Part shown: positions 1-9,700 of the stretch, piece after piece
Numbering within the stretch: the stretch's first letter is position 1
Layout: each line of letters opens with the position of its first letter
Source of the DNA: Candidatus Rhodoferax randersensis
GTDB taxonomy: Bacteria > Pseudomonadota > Gammaproteobacteria > Burkholderiales > Burkholderiaceae_C
DNA length: 49,672 nucleotides
Assembly: GCA_016718155.1 (NCBI GenBank)
Contig: JADKEH010000016.1
Span: 1 to 49,672 of the forward strand
Direction: 5' to 3'
Translations under genes and position numbers: made by a program
Notes under the pieces: generated by a model
What the model was told of the DNA's origin: nothing
The model's input: only the letters and a program-made list of their open reading frames with translations
Databases searched by the model: none

Positions 1-1
1 T

Positions 2-445
2 GGAAGTACGCCCGTCGAACTCAAGGGCAACAACATCAGCGGCTTCAACGCGGTTGATGCCGACACCACGCCTCATCATTGAGCGTGACAACGGTAAAGG
101 CCTGGAGCGCACCGCGCCGCAACAGCCCGGCGCGATCAGCGGACTGCCGGGCGTCCCCGCAAAATTCAAGCGCGTCTCCCAGGGTCAGCCTCCAAAAGGT
201 CGTAGGTGCCGACGGTTTTCGTGCGCAAGATCGGTTACATCGATCTAATGGACATTCAGGACCCCAAGGGCGTGGCCAAGGTCGGCGGCAGAACGGACGC
301 CTTTTACGCTCCTTCGCGGCGATTGAGGAACGTGGACGTGGTAGACTACAGGCACATCGTCATCGCCAACGACAACAACACACCCTACTCCAGCGGTCGC
401 CGGCAAGGCCGCAACGGTGACGAGTTCGTCCTGCTGCACGTGCCC
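2..445 (+). pseudogene. Phytase-like esterase remnant (5' end outside window)
   Basis: Pieces of a phytase-like esterase domain (esterase-like activity of phytase family, the beta-propeller type) can be read only by switching frame. In order they are LIIERDNGKG (about 75-105), AKFKRV (about 160-178), KIGYIDLMDIQDPKG (about 226-275) and VVDYRHIVIANDNN followed by PYSSGR and DEFVLLHVP (about 335-445). This order, ending in the NDNN-P-S-GR signature and the EF-LL strand, matches the C-terminal part of the family, which is usually secreted or periplasmic. At least two frameshifts and a stop at 80-82 break the frame. The N-terminal half is outside the window. It is clearly non-functional as given. 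The family call is from motif recognition. Confidence 0.6.
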
Positions 446-586
446 GTGGTGCCGAACGCCGCGCTGCAAACCCGCGGACTCACCCAACGCGGGAACACGT
501 GGTCGGCCCGGCGGCCCGGTCATAACCGATGCGCCGAAACACAAGCGGGCGCTATGATCGGCGCACCACTATTTCACGCCGCAGAC

Positions 587-790
587 ATGTCGAACCTGGC
601 CGAACAAATTCGCGAAGCACTATCGGATGTTGCGCTGCAACGGCTGAAGCCCGCATTGATTGGTGGCCTGGCGGTGGTTGCACCAGGTTGTGCCGTGCCA
701 CCGAAACGTGGATTTCTGTGAGTACTTTTGCCCTATTCAATCAATCGGAACTCCTGAATGAACTTCTCGGATGCTACCGATGGTCACGCT
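587..790 (+). pseudogene. Nucleotidyltransferase (AbiEii-like) N-terminal remnant
   Basis: An ATG at 587 opens a reading frame with a leading helix (LAEQIREAL), then ALIGGLAVVAPGCA. This is the GG-A--HG motif that begins nucleotidyltransferase folds of the AbiEii/toxin type. Near 690 a missing base shifts the frame. In the neighbouring frame the text resumes with a degraded RATE-D-DF-like stretch followed by ALFNQSELLNELLG. In functional relatives the RxTxDxDF strand carries the metal-binding aspartates, which are lost here. Nothing downstream restores a full domain. It is a short, dead N-terminal fragment. It could alternatively come from a minimal nucleotidyltransferase of the MNT/HEPN class. 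Confidence 0.45.
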
Positions 791-1011
791 GAAACGGCGC
801 CGACCGTGCCGATGTAAGTGCGGTGCTGGTGCGGGAAGCGGGTGTGCCTTTGGGCCGACGCTGGGCAACGCGTCCGGGATCGACCCGATTGCCGAGTGGT
901 TGGGCCTGATGGAGGTTATTACCGAAAACGCTTTGCCCAGTGCGGCTGGACACACCCTTGCCTCAGGGCGACCATTGGAAACTGCCGATAATCGTTCAGG
1001 CCAGTTTTGAC
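791..1011 (+). other. Unassigned decayed stretch
   Basis: Short open frames occur on both strands but none begins with a ribosome binding site or shows a motif I can name. The text GIDPIAEWLGLMEVITENALP in one plus frame looks protein-like (amphipathic helix), so this may be another gene scrap. No family can be assigned. Confidence 0.3.
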
Positions 1012-1076
1012 CCATGCACAATCTCCGCTGCCATGCCGACGTCGCGGCCATTGGCAATGACGCGGCCGGATGCGGT
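1012..1076 (-). pseudogene. lpdA remnant 0 (most degraded)
   Basis: Two short blocks match the minus-strand lpdA gene of this same window. Positions 1012-1037 match about 12225-12250, and 1041-1076 match about 12443-12478. The roughly 190 bp that separate these blocks in the intact gene are deleted here. The second block encodes the antisense of the ASGRAIANG region. This is the smallest and most distant of three lpdA scraps, and all of them keep the same orientation as the intact gene. Confidence 0.6.
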
Positions 1077-1151
1077 GCTCTGCGTCTGCCGCTCTACGTC
1101 TTGAGCTTCACCAATAAGGAATATTAGTAATTCAATTCAAGTGAACTCGCC

Positions 1152-1380
1152 ATGCAAAGCACCATCACCTCTAGAGGACAAACCGTTGTACCCCGCTTGC
1201 GATACGAAACCAATTGCATCTAGGCCCGGCTGATCGATTGGAATGGATACTGGATAACGGCAGCATCCGCGTGGTGCCGGTGCGTTTCCCAACCCGATAG
1301 ACGCCTTCAGAGGGCAAGGCACAGGCGGCGCAACCAAGCGTCTGCTTGCCACTCGCAAACAAGACTTGGCACAGGAATGA
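1152..1380 (+). pseudogene. AbrB/MazE-type antitoxin, frameshifted
   Basis: The start reads MQSTITSRGQTVVP, the typical swapped-hairpin AbrB DNA-binding strand. It then continues in another frame as AIRNQLHLGPADRLEWIL and NGSIRVVPV, the second half of the SpoVT/AbrB fold. A further shift is needed to reach the C-terminal tail GGATKRLLATRKQDLAQE and the stop at 1378-1380. Two frameshifts and an internal TAG make it a pseudogene. In functional modules of this type the protein dimerises, binds its own promoter and neutralises the downstream PIN RNase. The toxin remnant starts 7 bp downstream, as expected for such an operon. Confidence 0.65.
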
Positions 1381-1387
1381 CACGGGA

Positions 1388-1544
1388 ATGAAAAGGTCCT
1401 TGCTGGATACTTCGGCCCTGCTGACCTTGCGTGACGATGAAGCGGGGGGCCGCAGAGCAAGGCGCTGTTTTGCTGCACAAAGATCCGGAATTCAAACCGC
1501 TGCCCGTGATGCAGGAACTTCTTCCGCTCAAAGCTAGAAAGTAA
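1388..1544 (+). pseudogene. PIN-domain toxin (VapC-like), internally deleted
   Basis: The start MKRSLLDTSALLTLRDDEAG is a standard PIN-domain beginning, with the first catalytic Asp in LLDTSA. It then jumps directly to the C-terminal end of the family (HKDPEF, then a short tail ending ARK and TAA at 1542-1544), so roughly two thirds of the domain is missing. The tail is out of frame with the start. VapC-type PIN toxins are Mg-dependent RNases of about 130 residues, and only about 50 codons remain here. It pairs with the decayed AbrB-type antitoxin just upstream. Confidence 0.6.
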
Positions 1545-1548
1545 ATGC

Positions 1549-1616
1549 AAAAGCCGCGAAACCTTTATGGAATATGCCAGGCCAGCTACTGAATAAGTAG
1601 CAATTCAATAGCTATT
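1549..1616 (-). repeat. Decayed terminator plus GCTA-type palindromes
   Basis: This stretch is a diverged copy of 2592-2660. It keeps a weakened version of the hairpin that terminates lpdA-like remnant 2, a perfect palindrome (GCTACTGAATAAGTAGC, 1585-1601) and AATAGCTATT (1607-1616). It shows that the lpdA scraps were carried together with their downstream flank. Confidence 0.5.
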
Positions 1617-1621
1617 CGGCG

Positions 1622-1840
1622 CTACTTCTTCGCCGGCGGCAAATTTCGTGCAACTGCCATGCGCCACTTCCGCCGCCATGCCAATGGATTCCCCCAGCTG
1701 GGGTGGGGGTGGATGGTCTTGCCAATGTCCACCGCGTCTGCGCCCATCTCGATGGCCAGGGCAATCCTTTGTTGCCTTGTATTTCACCGGCAATCACTTC
1801 TGCTGCACGCGCGCCTCGTGCACCGCAAGAGCGAGTCTGA
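1622..1840 (-). pseudogene. lpdA remnant 1
   Basis: On the minus strand this matches the last codons of lpdA, ending in PPAKK and a TAG at 1622-1624 (the intact gene ends PPARK, TAA). The match runs to about 1765 and then jumps across a deletion of about 280 bp (relative to the intact gene) to the segment that in the intact gene lies near 12615-12680. Frame is not kept. Similarity to remnant 2 includes the PPAKK ending, so the remnants are closer to each other than to the present gene at that point. Confidence 0.7.
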
Positions 1841-1896
1841 AGAAAAAGTCTGATTGACATTTTCCCAATTCCACGGAAAATCACATCGCCGACGAT

Positions 1897-2331
1897 ATGA
1901 AGAGAATCCCAAAATTTGTCATTGATACCAATATCTTGGTGGCTGCCACGCGCAACCGGTACGGGCCATCGTTCGCATTGATGCAGATCGTTCGGTCGGG
2001 CGGGGCACGATGTGCTGTAGCCCGGCACCTTCCTGGAGTACGAGGACGTCCTCAAGCGCCCCGATCAATTGGCGGCCTCCGGCATTTGGGCAGCGACATG
2101 GACGCGATTTTGAACGAACTGGCGCGAATCATTGAACCGGTCACCACGCATTACCAATGGAGACCGCAGTTGCGAGACCCTTGCGATGAAATGGTGCTGG
2201 AGGCTGCCGCAAATGCGCAGGCCCAAGCCATCGTGACTTACAACCTGCGGGACTTTGGCCCAGCCAAACTTTTTGGCATCCCGGTACTCAACCCAGAGCA
2301 AACGTTTCAACAATTCAATCTTCCGTGGTAA
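1897..2331 (+). pseudogene. PIN-family toxin (TIGR00305-like), two compensating frameshifts
   Basis: The reading frame is open for 144 codons, but the middle (about 2010-2090) is out of register. In the other frame it reads PGTFLEYEDVLKRPDQLAASGI, the normal helix of this family, preceded by an in-frame TAG. The N-terminus MKRIPKFVIDTNILVAA carries the first acidic PIN residue. The C-terminal half has DPCDEMVLEAA and TYNLRDF, the other conserved acidic and NxxDF positions. So the ends are good and the core is scrambled, making it probably inactive. Family members are putative RNases encoded just upstream of a HicB-like antitoxin, which is the arrangement here (antitoxin at 2346). Confidence 0.65.
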
Positions 2332-2345
2332 AGGAGTGTCAAGCC

Positions 2346-2570
2346 ATGAGCAGTTACGCCCTACGCTTCCCGAATCGCTCAAACAAGCCGCCAAGCGCTT
2401 GCAGCCGCTGACGACACCACCATGAACCAGTTCTTTGTGGTGGCCATTGCTGAAAAATCAGTGCCATGGAGATGCGGAAATTCTTTGAGCAGCGTGCGGC
2501 ACTAAGCAGTGCGGCGCTGCCCAATCGGCATGGGACAAGTTGGCTCCAATGCCCGCTCAACCGACGATAA
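2346..2570 (+). pseudogene. HicB/Arc-like antitoxin, frameshifted
   Basis: A good Shine-Dalgarno (AAAGGAG, just upstream) precedes ATG 2346. The protein starts MSSYALR and must change frame several times to read LPESLKQAAKRL, then MNQFFVVAIAEK, then MRKFFEQRAA. This is the usual sequence of small ribbon-helix-helix-type antitoxins that accompany PIN toxins of the preceding type. Three frame changes make it a pseudogene. It starts 15 bp after the toxin frame, so the two once formed one operon. Confidence 0.6.
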
Positions 2571-2591
2571 ATGGAGTCAGTGATTGAGCAT

Positions 2592-2626
2592 AAAAAGCCG
2601 CGCACCCTATATGGAATATGCGCGGC
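2592..2626 (-). terminator. Intrinsic terminator of the lpdA-like remnant
   Basis: On the minus strand GCCGCGC (2620-2626) pairs with GCGCGGC (2597-2603) around a 16-nt loop and is followed by five T. It lies just downstream of the 3' end of lpdA remnant 2, so it was probably the native terminator of that lpdA copy. Confidence 0.65.
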
Positions 2627-2628
2627 CA

Positions 2629-2660
2629 GCTACTGAATAGGTAGCAAAGGAATAGCTATT
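2629..2660. repeat. GCTA-type palindromic element
   Basis: Positions 2629-2645 read GCTACTGAATAGGTAGC, a 6-bp stem with one G-T pair and a 5-nt loop, followed by AATAGCTATT at 2651-2660. The same pair of elements is at 1585-1616. Confidence 0.5.
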
Positions 2661-2666
2661 CGGTGC

Positions 2667-3197
2667 GACTTCTTCGCCGGCGGCACATCCGTGCAGATGC
2701 CATGCGCCTCCGGACTGTCAACAAACAGCAGCTTGGTCACGCCCTCGTCGCGCCCTGACGCATTCCACGGGAACAGACCTTCTTGACCTTGCTGCTGCGC
2801 ACAAGGCCAGAGTCTTCGGTGAGGCCGACCCAGGCCACTTCGGGATCGGTGTAGGCCACGCTGGGGATGACGCGGGCGTCGAAGGCAGCGGCGGGCCCAG
2901 CTCTTTGTTGCCTTATGTTCACCGGCAATCACTTCAGCGGCCACATGCGCCTCGTGTACCGCCTTGTGCGCCAGCATGGCTGGTCCACGATGTCGCCGTT
3001 GGCGAAGATGTGCGGCACGTTGGTGCGCATCTGGATGTCGACGTTGATGAAAGCCTCGGTCTGTCACGGCCACGCCGGCTTCTCCTCGGCGGCAATCTTC
3101 CCTGCACGTCGGGTGTGCGGCCTACGGCTTCGCAACACCAGGTCGATACACCTGCGGTGCGGGGGCCGTGCCGCCCTCCACTGCTGCTGCAAACGTG
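2667..3197 (-). pseudogene. lpdA remnant 2 (3' part of dihydrolipoamide dehydrogenase)
   Basis: The minus strand matches lpdA codons from about 379 to the PPAKK end, with the corresponding DNA at about 12200-12915. Recognisable pieces are EVTFA-EGGTAPAPQVY, MRTNVPHIFA-like text, HKAVHEAHVAAEVIAGE and IPSVAYTDPEVAWVGLTED. Several small deletions and frameshifts break it, and about 180 bp are missing relative to the intact gene. Its 5' side is joined directly and in frame to the end of the RTX pseudogene on the same strand at about 3197. This is the longest of the three scraps and the nearest to the intact gene. Confidence 0.75.
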
Positions 3198-6100
3198 ACC
3201 TCAATGACCAGGCCAATGTGTGCCTGCCCAGCCAGACTGCTGGCAAGGTTGGCCAGCCAATCGCCTTGGAACGAATCGGTGTCCAGAGCCTGCACCGCAT
3301 CGGCTAGCGCCGCCGCATCGGGCGCCTGACCATGGACGTTGTTCAGCAGATAGTTGGCAATGTCTGTGTTTGACGGCGTCCCTTGGCCGGTCAATACATC
3401 CCAGATCGGCAGCCGCAAGGCAGCGCCCGACAGGTCGCGCAGCGTATAACCCGCGTCGAACAAGTCGATCACCGAACCCAACAACGCCTGCTTCGAGGGG
3501 TCCAGCGCCAGCAACCCCGGCAGCACGGCGCCCACCAGCAAGGCGGTTGCACCAGCAGACTCGGTCACCGCCAGATCCAGCGCGACGCTGTGGTCGGAGA
3601 ACTCAAGCCGCTCCACGTTTGTCAGCGTATCGGTTCTTTCCGTGCCGATGAGGTCGGTCAACGTAAAGCCGTCGACGGTCTTGACCAGTGTGAAGTTTGA
3701 GCGGGCGGTGCTGTACACGGCGGTGTCGGTAGCTTCGCCGCCGTCGATGCTGTCGTTGCCGGTGCCCCCGCTGAGGGTGTCTTTGCCGCCCAGGCCGGTA
3801 AGCGTGTTGTCGCCCGCGTTGCCGACGATCTGATTGTCCAGCGCGTTGCCCGAGCCAGTGAGGTTGGTGTTGCCGACCGCCAACGTGAGGTCTTCAACAA
3901 AGCTGCTCAAGGCGTAGTTGATGCTGGCAATGACCTTGTCCACCGCGCGGCCAATGTCCAGGGCCGACACATCCACAGGGCGCAGGGCGCTCAGGGCCTG
4001 CATTGCCCCGTCCGTCGCCGCCGTCCAGGGTGTCGTCTACAACCCCACCGGTGAGGGAGTCGCTGTCCGGTGTTCCCTCGATCAGGCTGCCGCCCTCGCC
4101 AATGGTGAAGAAGTGGTAGTCGACGCTGCCGGCGTAGGAAACGCCGCTCAGGTCCTCGACGCTGCCGGTGCTGAATTCGACGCTGTAGCCTGCGCTGTTG
4201 GACAGCTCCGCGCTGGGGTCGATGGTCAGCGTGGCGCCATCGAAGATCAGCCTGGGGCTATTGGCGGCGTCGAAGCTCTCCACCACCGCGCCATCGGCGT
4301 CCCTGAGCGTGATGGCGCCGCTGCCGCGCTGGATCGCTTCACTGAAGGTGGCGACGATGTTGCTGTCCACCGCCACGCCGATTGCTTCATTGGACGGGCT
4401 GATGTCCACCAGGATCGGTGGCAGTGTGCTGCTGAGCTCCGCGAGGATTTGTGCTGCCGATAGGGTGATTTCTCCAACTGGAACAGTTCGACCTGGCTGA
4501 CCTGGTCGGCGCCGTCGCGGCTCAGCATCGGACCGATTTCGGCGATGGTGAAAACTGCCGTTTCGATCTGAATTGGACCTATATCGGTGATGGTGAAAAC
4601 TGCCGTGTCGCTGTCGTAGGCGAACAGGTAGTCTCCTGGGTTGCCGACGTAGTGGGCGGTGTCGGTGCCGCCGCAGCCGGTCACCGTGTCGTCCCCGGCG
4701 CCACCGAAGAGGAGGTCGTCGAAGTCGCGGCTGCCGCGCACGTCTTCGATTTTGAACAGCGTGTCTTCGCTGCTATAATCGTCGCTGGCCGTGCCAAACG
4801 ACAGGTTGACGACGATGCTGGCCCTTGAGTAGTAGTAATCAACCTGGTCGGTGCCGCCCAGGCCGTCGATGCTGTCGTCGCCCTCGTAGCCGGCAAAGGA
4901 TTCAAATGCTCCGGTGTTGCTGCCGGTGATCGTGTCATTGAAGATCGAGCCGCCCACAGCCTCGATACTGCGCAGCACGTCGGTGTCACCAAAGCCGTCG
5001 CCGGCGGAGCTATCCAGCGAGTCGTTCAGCACGACATTGACGGCCGCCGTGGACGTTGGGCGTAGTTCGCGATGTCATAGCCCTGCCCGCCGACGATGGT
5101 GTCGCTGCCGGCATTGCCGGTGAAACTTTCGCTCAGGCCGTCGCCGACGGTCATGCCGTTGGCTGCGTTGCCGCCAGTCAGGCTGTCGCCGAACGATGAG
5201 CCGCGCCAGGATGCAATGTTTAACAGCGTATCGGTGCCGATGCCGGCGCCCGCGGCGATACCGGCGACCACGCCGTGACCAGGTTGGCCGTGATGCCACC
5301 GGTGGCGTTTCCGTAGCGGGCCTGGTCGTAACCACCGCGGCCGTCGATACTGTCGTTGCCGTCGCCGCCTTGAAAATATTCCGGCACGTCGGTTCGGTCT
5401 GAACCGAGCAAGGTGTCGTCGAACCGGCTGCTCGTGACGTTATTGAAGTTGGCCAACGTGTCGTTGCCGACATCGCTGCCCTCGGCGCCAACAGCCGTGC
5501 CTGCAGCAAAATCGACGGTGTCGCCGGCTCCGACGGCATTGAGATATACGAGACGGTTGGTGTTGTCCGCGTTGAGCGTATCGGTGATGGTGCCGCCGTC
5601 GATGGTGTCGTTGCCCTGGCCGCCCTCAAATTGTTCGAGGATCAGCGCCATGCCGCCAACAATCGTGTCGTCGAAGCCCGAGCCCAATATCAGGGCCACG
5701 TTGATCAGAATGTCGATGCCGACCGACGCATCACCAGTGACCACGCCGCTGCCCGTGCTGCCGTCGCCCTCGATGCCTGAGAGGTCGATGTTGACGCCGG
5801 AGGCAGCAGCGCCGTAGCTCACGATATTCCCGTCGGTACTGAAATTGCGGTCCAACGCCACGCCGCCGTCCAGGGTGTCGTTGCCCGCGTCGCCGACCAG
5901 GAAGTCGGCGCCGTCGCCTCCCAGCAGGTTGTCATTGCCATCGCCGCCAATCAGCAAATCATCGCCGGCGGCGGCGGTGAGGGTGTCTTTGCCTGCGAGA
6001 CCCTCGATCTGGTCCGCGCCCGCCGTGCCGTTAAGCAGATTGTTGGTGTCGGAGCCGATGATCAGGTTGGGCAGGGCGGGCAGGCTGCCCGTGGCGCCGG

Positions 6101-6605
6101 CGAAGTTCTTCGGCGTCGCCGTCCCCTGGGTGCCGGTGCGGGAGACACTGTGTATGCCGTCGGCGGGCAGCTGCGGGTAGGCGATCGTGTCAACGTTGCC
6201 GAAGTTCAGTGTTCAGCCGTCCGCGAAAAGGAACCCGGACGGCACGATGTAGTTCGGGGTCACGATGCCCAGGTCGGCAAACCCCTGGGTTGCGATCAGC
6301 ACCGTCGTATTGGCGGTGGCACTGCTCGGCAGCTCGGTGGCAAAAACGAACTGGTGCTCAAGACCACTGATTCTCGTGGCGGTGAGGGAAACACCGCTCC
6401 AGTGGGATTCTCCATCGAAGTTTCCCACACTGAGCTCGATGAACTGGATCGAGGCATCCGCGCTGGAATACAACTCGTTGATCCAGTACAAGTGAAAACT
6501 CAGGTGGCACCTCTCCCGTGATGATTTGAAGCGGCAGTTCTCCGCCTGCTTGCGAAGACAGCAGAGTATCTGCTCCCCTTTGGGCAGGGTCAAGACTGCG
6601 CCCAC
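3198..6605 (-). pseudogene. RTX-repeat exoprotein B, multiply frameshifted
   Basis: Read from right to left, the gene starts with a lamin-tail-like segment (INELYSSADASIQFIEL, about 6400-6500) and then meets an in-frame TGA near 6213. Next come many GGxGxDxxx calcium-binding nonapeptides (about 6030-4600), a bacterial Ig-like SbsA-type domain (about 4430-4230), more RTX repeats (about 3900-3740) and a helical C-terminal region (about 3560-3200). Such proteins are normally large secreted calcium-dependent adhesins or toxins exported by a type I system. At least five frame changes are needed (near 5270, 5060, 4470, 4000 and others). The natural C-terminus is replaced by lpdA sequence: after HIGLV the frame runs into EVTFA of lpdA. 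The true start is unclear. No type I export genes are in the window. Confidence 0.7.
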
Positions 6606-6714
6606 CAGCGCGCACTTATGAAGGCGAAACCGAAAAACCGGCCAACAAGCGGGTGGGTGCTTTGCCCGGCGTCTTGACGCCCAGGCGTGGACGGTGACAT
6701 GCCACTACGGGATG

Positions 6715-9700
6715 TCAGACGTATTCAAGCCCCGTTTGCTGCAACCCGACCAGACCAATGTGAAGCTGCCCGGCCAGACTGCTGGCAAGGCTGGCCAGCC
6801 ATTCCCCTTGGAACGACTCGGTGTCCAGCGCCTGCACCGCTGCCGCAAGCGCCGCCCCATCGGGCGCCTGAGCGTAGACGTTGGTCAGCAGATAGTTGGC
6901 AATGGCGGTGTTGGACGGCGCCGCTTGGCCGGTCAATATGTCCCAGATGGGGAGCCGCAAGGCAGCACCCGAGAGGTCGCGCAGCGAAACCCGGCGTCGA
7001 ACAAGTCGATCACCGAACCCAACAACGCCTGCTTGGAGGGGTCCAGCGCCAGCGTCCCCGGCAGCACGGCGCCGACCAGCAATGCTGTTGCACCAGCAGA
7101 CTGGGTCACGCCCAGATCGCGGGCAATGCTGACGTCGGAGAACTTGAGTCGCTCAATGCTGGCAAGCGTGTCTGTACCGCCCAGTGCCGACGTCACTATG
7201 CAGCCAGTGACCGTCGCGGTGACGTTGGCACTCGATTGCGTCGAGCCATAAACTGCTTGGTCGACTCCATTGCCGCCTTCGATGACATCGTCGCCCGCGC
7301 CGCCATCGAGAACATTGCCACCGGAGTCGCCGGTCAATTCGTCGTTGAAGTCGCTGCCCGCCAGATTTTCGATCCCGTTGAGGACGTCGCTGCCCGAGCC
7401 ACCGGTGGCCTGCGCTCCAGCGGTAGCGAGACTGACCTGCACGGCGCTGCCGGCAAACGCGTAAGACACCGTGTCTCTTCCGCCGGATCCACCGTTGAGC
7501 ACGTTGTTGCCGCTGCCGGAAAACAAGGTGTTGTCCAGATCGTTGCCGGTAGCGCTGAGATCGTCACCACCCAAGATCCTGATGTTGTCCACGGCGGCAG
7601 GCAAGGTGGCTGACCGACGCCAACACCAGGTCGATGCCGCCGTTGGGGTTCTCCACGATCACGTCGGTGGCTGCGGCGACGGTGTAGATGTCGCCGCTGA
7701 TGCCGTAGCTGAAGACGTTGACGCCGGGTGTGTCGTCATCCACGATCGTGATGGTCGAGGAGGTGTTTCCAATGGTCGCGTTCACCGCACCACTCAGGTT
7801 CAGCCGGAAATGCTCCAGCCCCTCGGCCGCCGAGTATTGCGTCAGTTCAACGCGCACCACCTTGGTCGTCTCGCCAACGGCAAAGCTCCAGTGTGCCGCT
7901 GGCGTTCTCGAAGTCGTAACCCGAACCCGCCGCGCTGACACCGGCCGTCGTGTACACCACCGTCACCACGTTCTGGCCCGGCGCGCTCAGGCGCACCACG
8001 ATGTCCACGTACCCGTCGCCTTCGCTCACCACCAGGTCGGCCACCGTGAGCTGCGGCAGCGACAGCGCACTGGCGTCGTTGGCACCGATTTCGGCCACAC
8101 CCACACCGTCCAGGATCGTCGCGCCGCTGGCGTTGCTCAGGTTCAGGTTGAAGCGCTCCAACCCCTCGGTTGTCGCATCGTCGGTGATGTCCACCACCAC
8201 CGTCTTGACCGTCTCTCCCGCGGCAAAGGTCAGCGTGCCGCTGCTGGCCGTGTAGTCGCTGCCCGCCGTCGCCGTGGCGTCGCCGGTGGCGTAGTCCACC
8301 GTCACGGTGCTGTTGCTGGTCTGCCCCTTGGGCCCGCCCAGCATCACCACGAAACTGGCCGTGCCCGCCTTCTCGTCCACCACCACGTCGCGCACGAACA
8401 CGCCCGGTGTGTCCGCCAGCGTGTCGTTGTCCACGATGCTCACCATCGCCGTGGCCTTGGCGATCGTCGCGTTCACCGCACCACTCATGTTCAGCCGGAA
8501 ATGCTCCAGCCCCTCGGCCGCCGAGTATTGCGTCAGTTCAACGCGCACCACCTTGGTCGTCTCGCCAACGGCAAAGCTCAGCGTGCCGCTGGCGTTCTCG
8601 AAGTCGTAACCCGACCCCGCCGCGCGGACACCGGCCGTCGCATACACCACCGTCACCACGTTCTGGCCCGGCGCGCTCAGGCGCACCACCGATGTCCACG
8701 TAGCCGTCGCCTTCGCTCACCACCAGGTCGGCCACCGTGAGCTGCGGCAGCGACAGCGCCCTGGCGTCGTTGGCACCGATCTTCGCCACGCCCACACCGT
8801 CCAGGATCGTCGCGCCGCTGGCGTTGCTCAGGTTCAGGTTGAAGCGCTCCAAGCCCTCGGTTGTCGCATCGTCGGTGATGTCCACCACCACCGTCTTGAC
8901 CGTCTCTCCCGCGGCGAAGGTCAGCGTGCCGCTGCTGGGCGTTTGGTCGCTGCCCGCCGTCGCCGTGGCGTCGCCGGTGGCGTAGTCCACCGTCACCGTG
9001 CTGTTGCTGGTCTGCCCCTTGGGCCCGCCCAGCATCACCACGAAACTGGCCGTGCCCGCCTTCTCGTCCACCACCACGTCGCGCACGAACACGCCCGGTG
9101 TGTCCGCCAGCGTGTCGTTGTCCACGATGCTCACCATCGCCGTGGCCTTGGCGATCGTCGCGTTCACCGCACCACTCAGGTTCAGCCGGAAATGCTCCAG
9201 CCCTCGGCCGCCGAGTATTGCGTCAGTTCAACGCGCACCACCTTGGTCGTCTCGCCAACGGCAAAGCTCAGCGTGCCGCTGGCGTTCTCGAAGTCGTAAC
9301 CCGACCCCGCCGCGCTGACACCGGCCGTCGCATACACCACCGTCACCACGTTCTGGCCCGGCGCGCTCAGGCCGTCTCTCCCGCGGCAAAGGTCAGCGTG
9401 CCGCTGCTGGCCGTGTAGTCGCTGCCCGCCGTCGCCGTGGCGTCGCCGGTGGCGTAGTCCACCGTCACGGTGCTGTTGCTGGTCTGCCCCTTGGGCCCGC
9501 CCAGCATCACCACGAAACTGGCCGTGCCCGCCTTCTCGTCCACCACCACGTCGCGCACGAACACGCCCGGTGTGTCCGCCAGCGTGTCGTTGTCCACGAT
9601 GCTCACCATCGCCGTGGCCTTGGCGATCGTCGCGTTCACCGCACCGCTCAGGTTCAGCCGGAAATGCTCCAGCCCCTCGGCCGCCGAGTATTGCGTCAGT

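Noticed and set aside
7718..8740. Plus-strand frames across the Calx-beta array, repeated themselves
   Set aside because: They are mirror frames of the tandem repeat. The minus-strand translation gives recognisable Calx-beta domains and the plus-strand translation does not.
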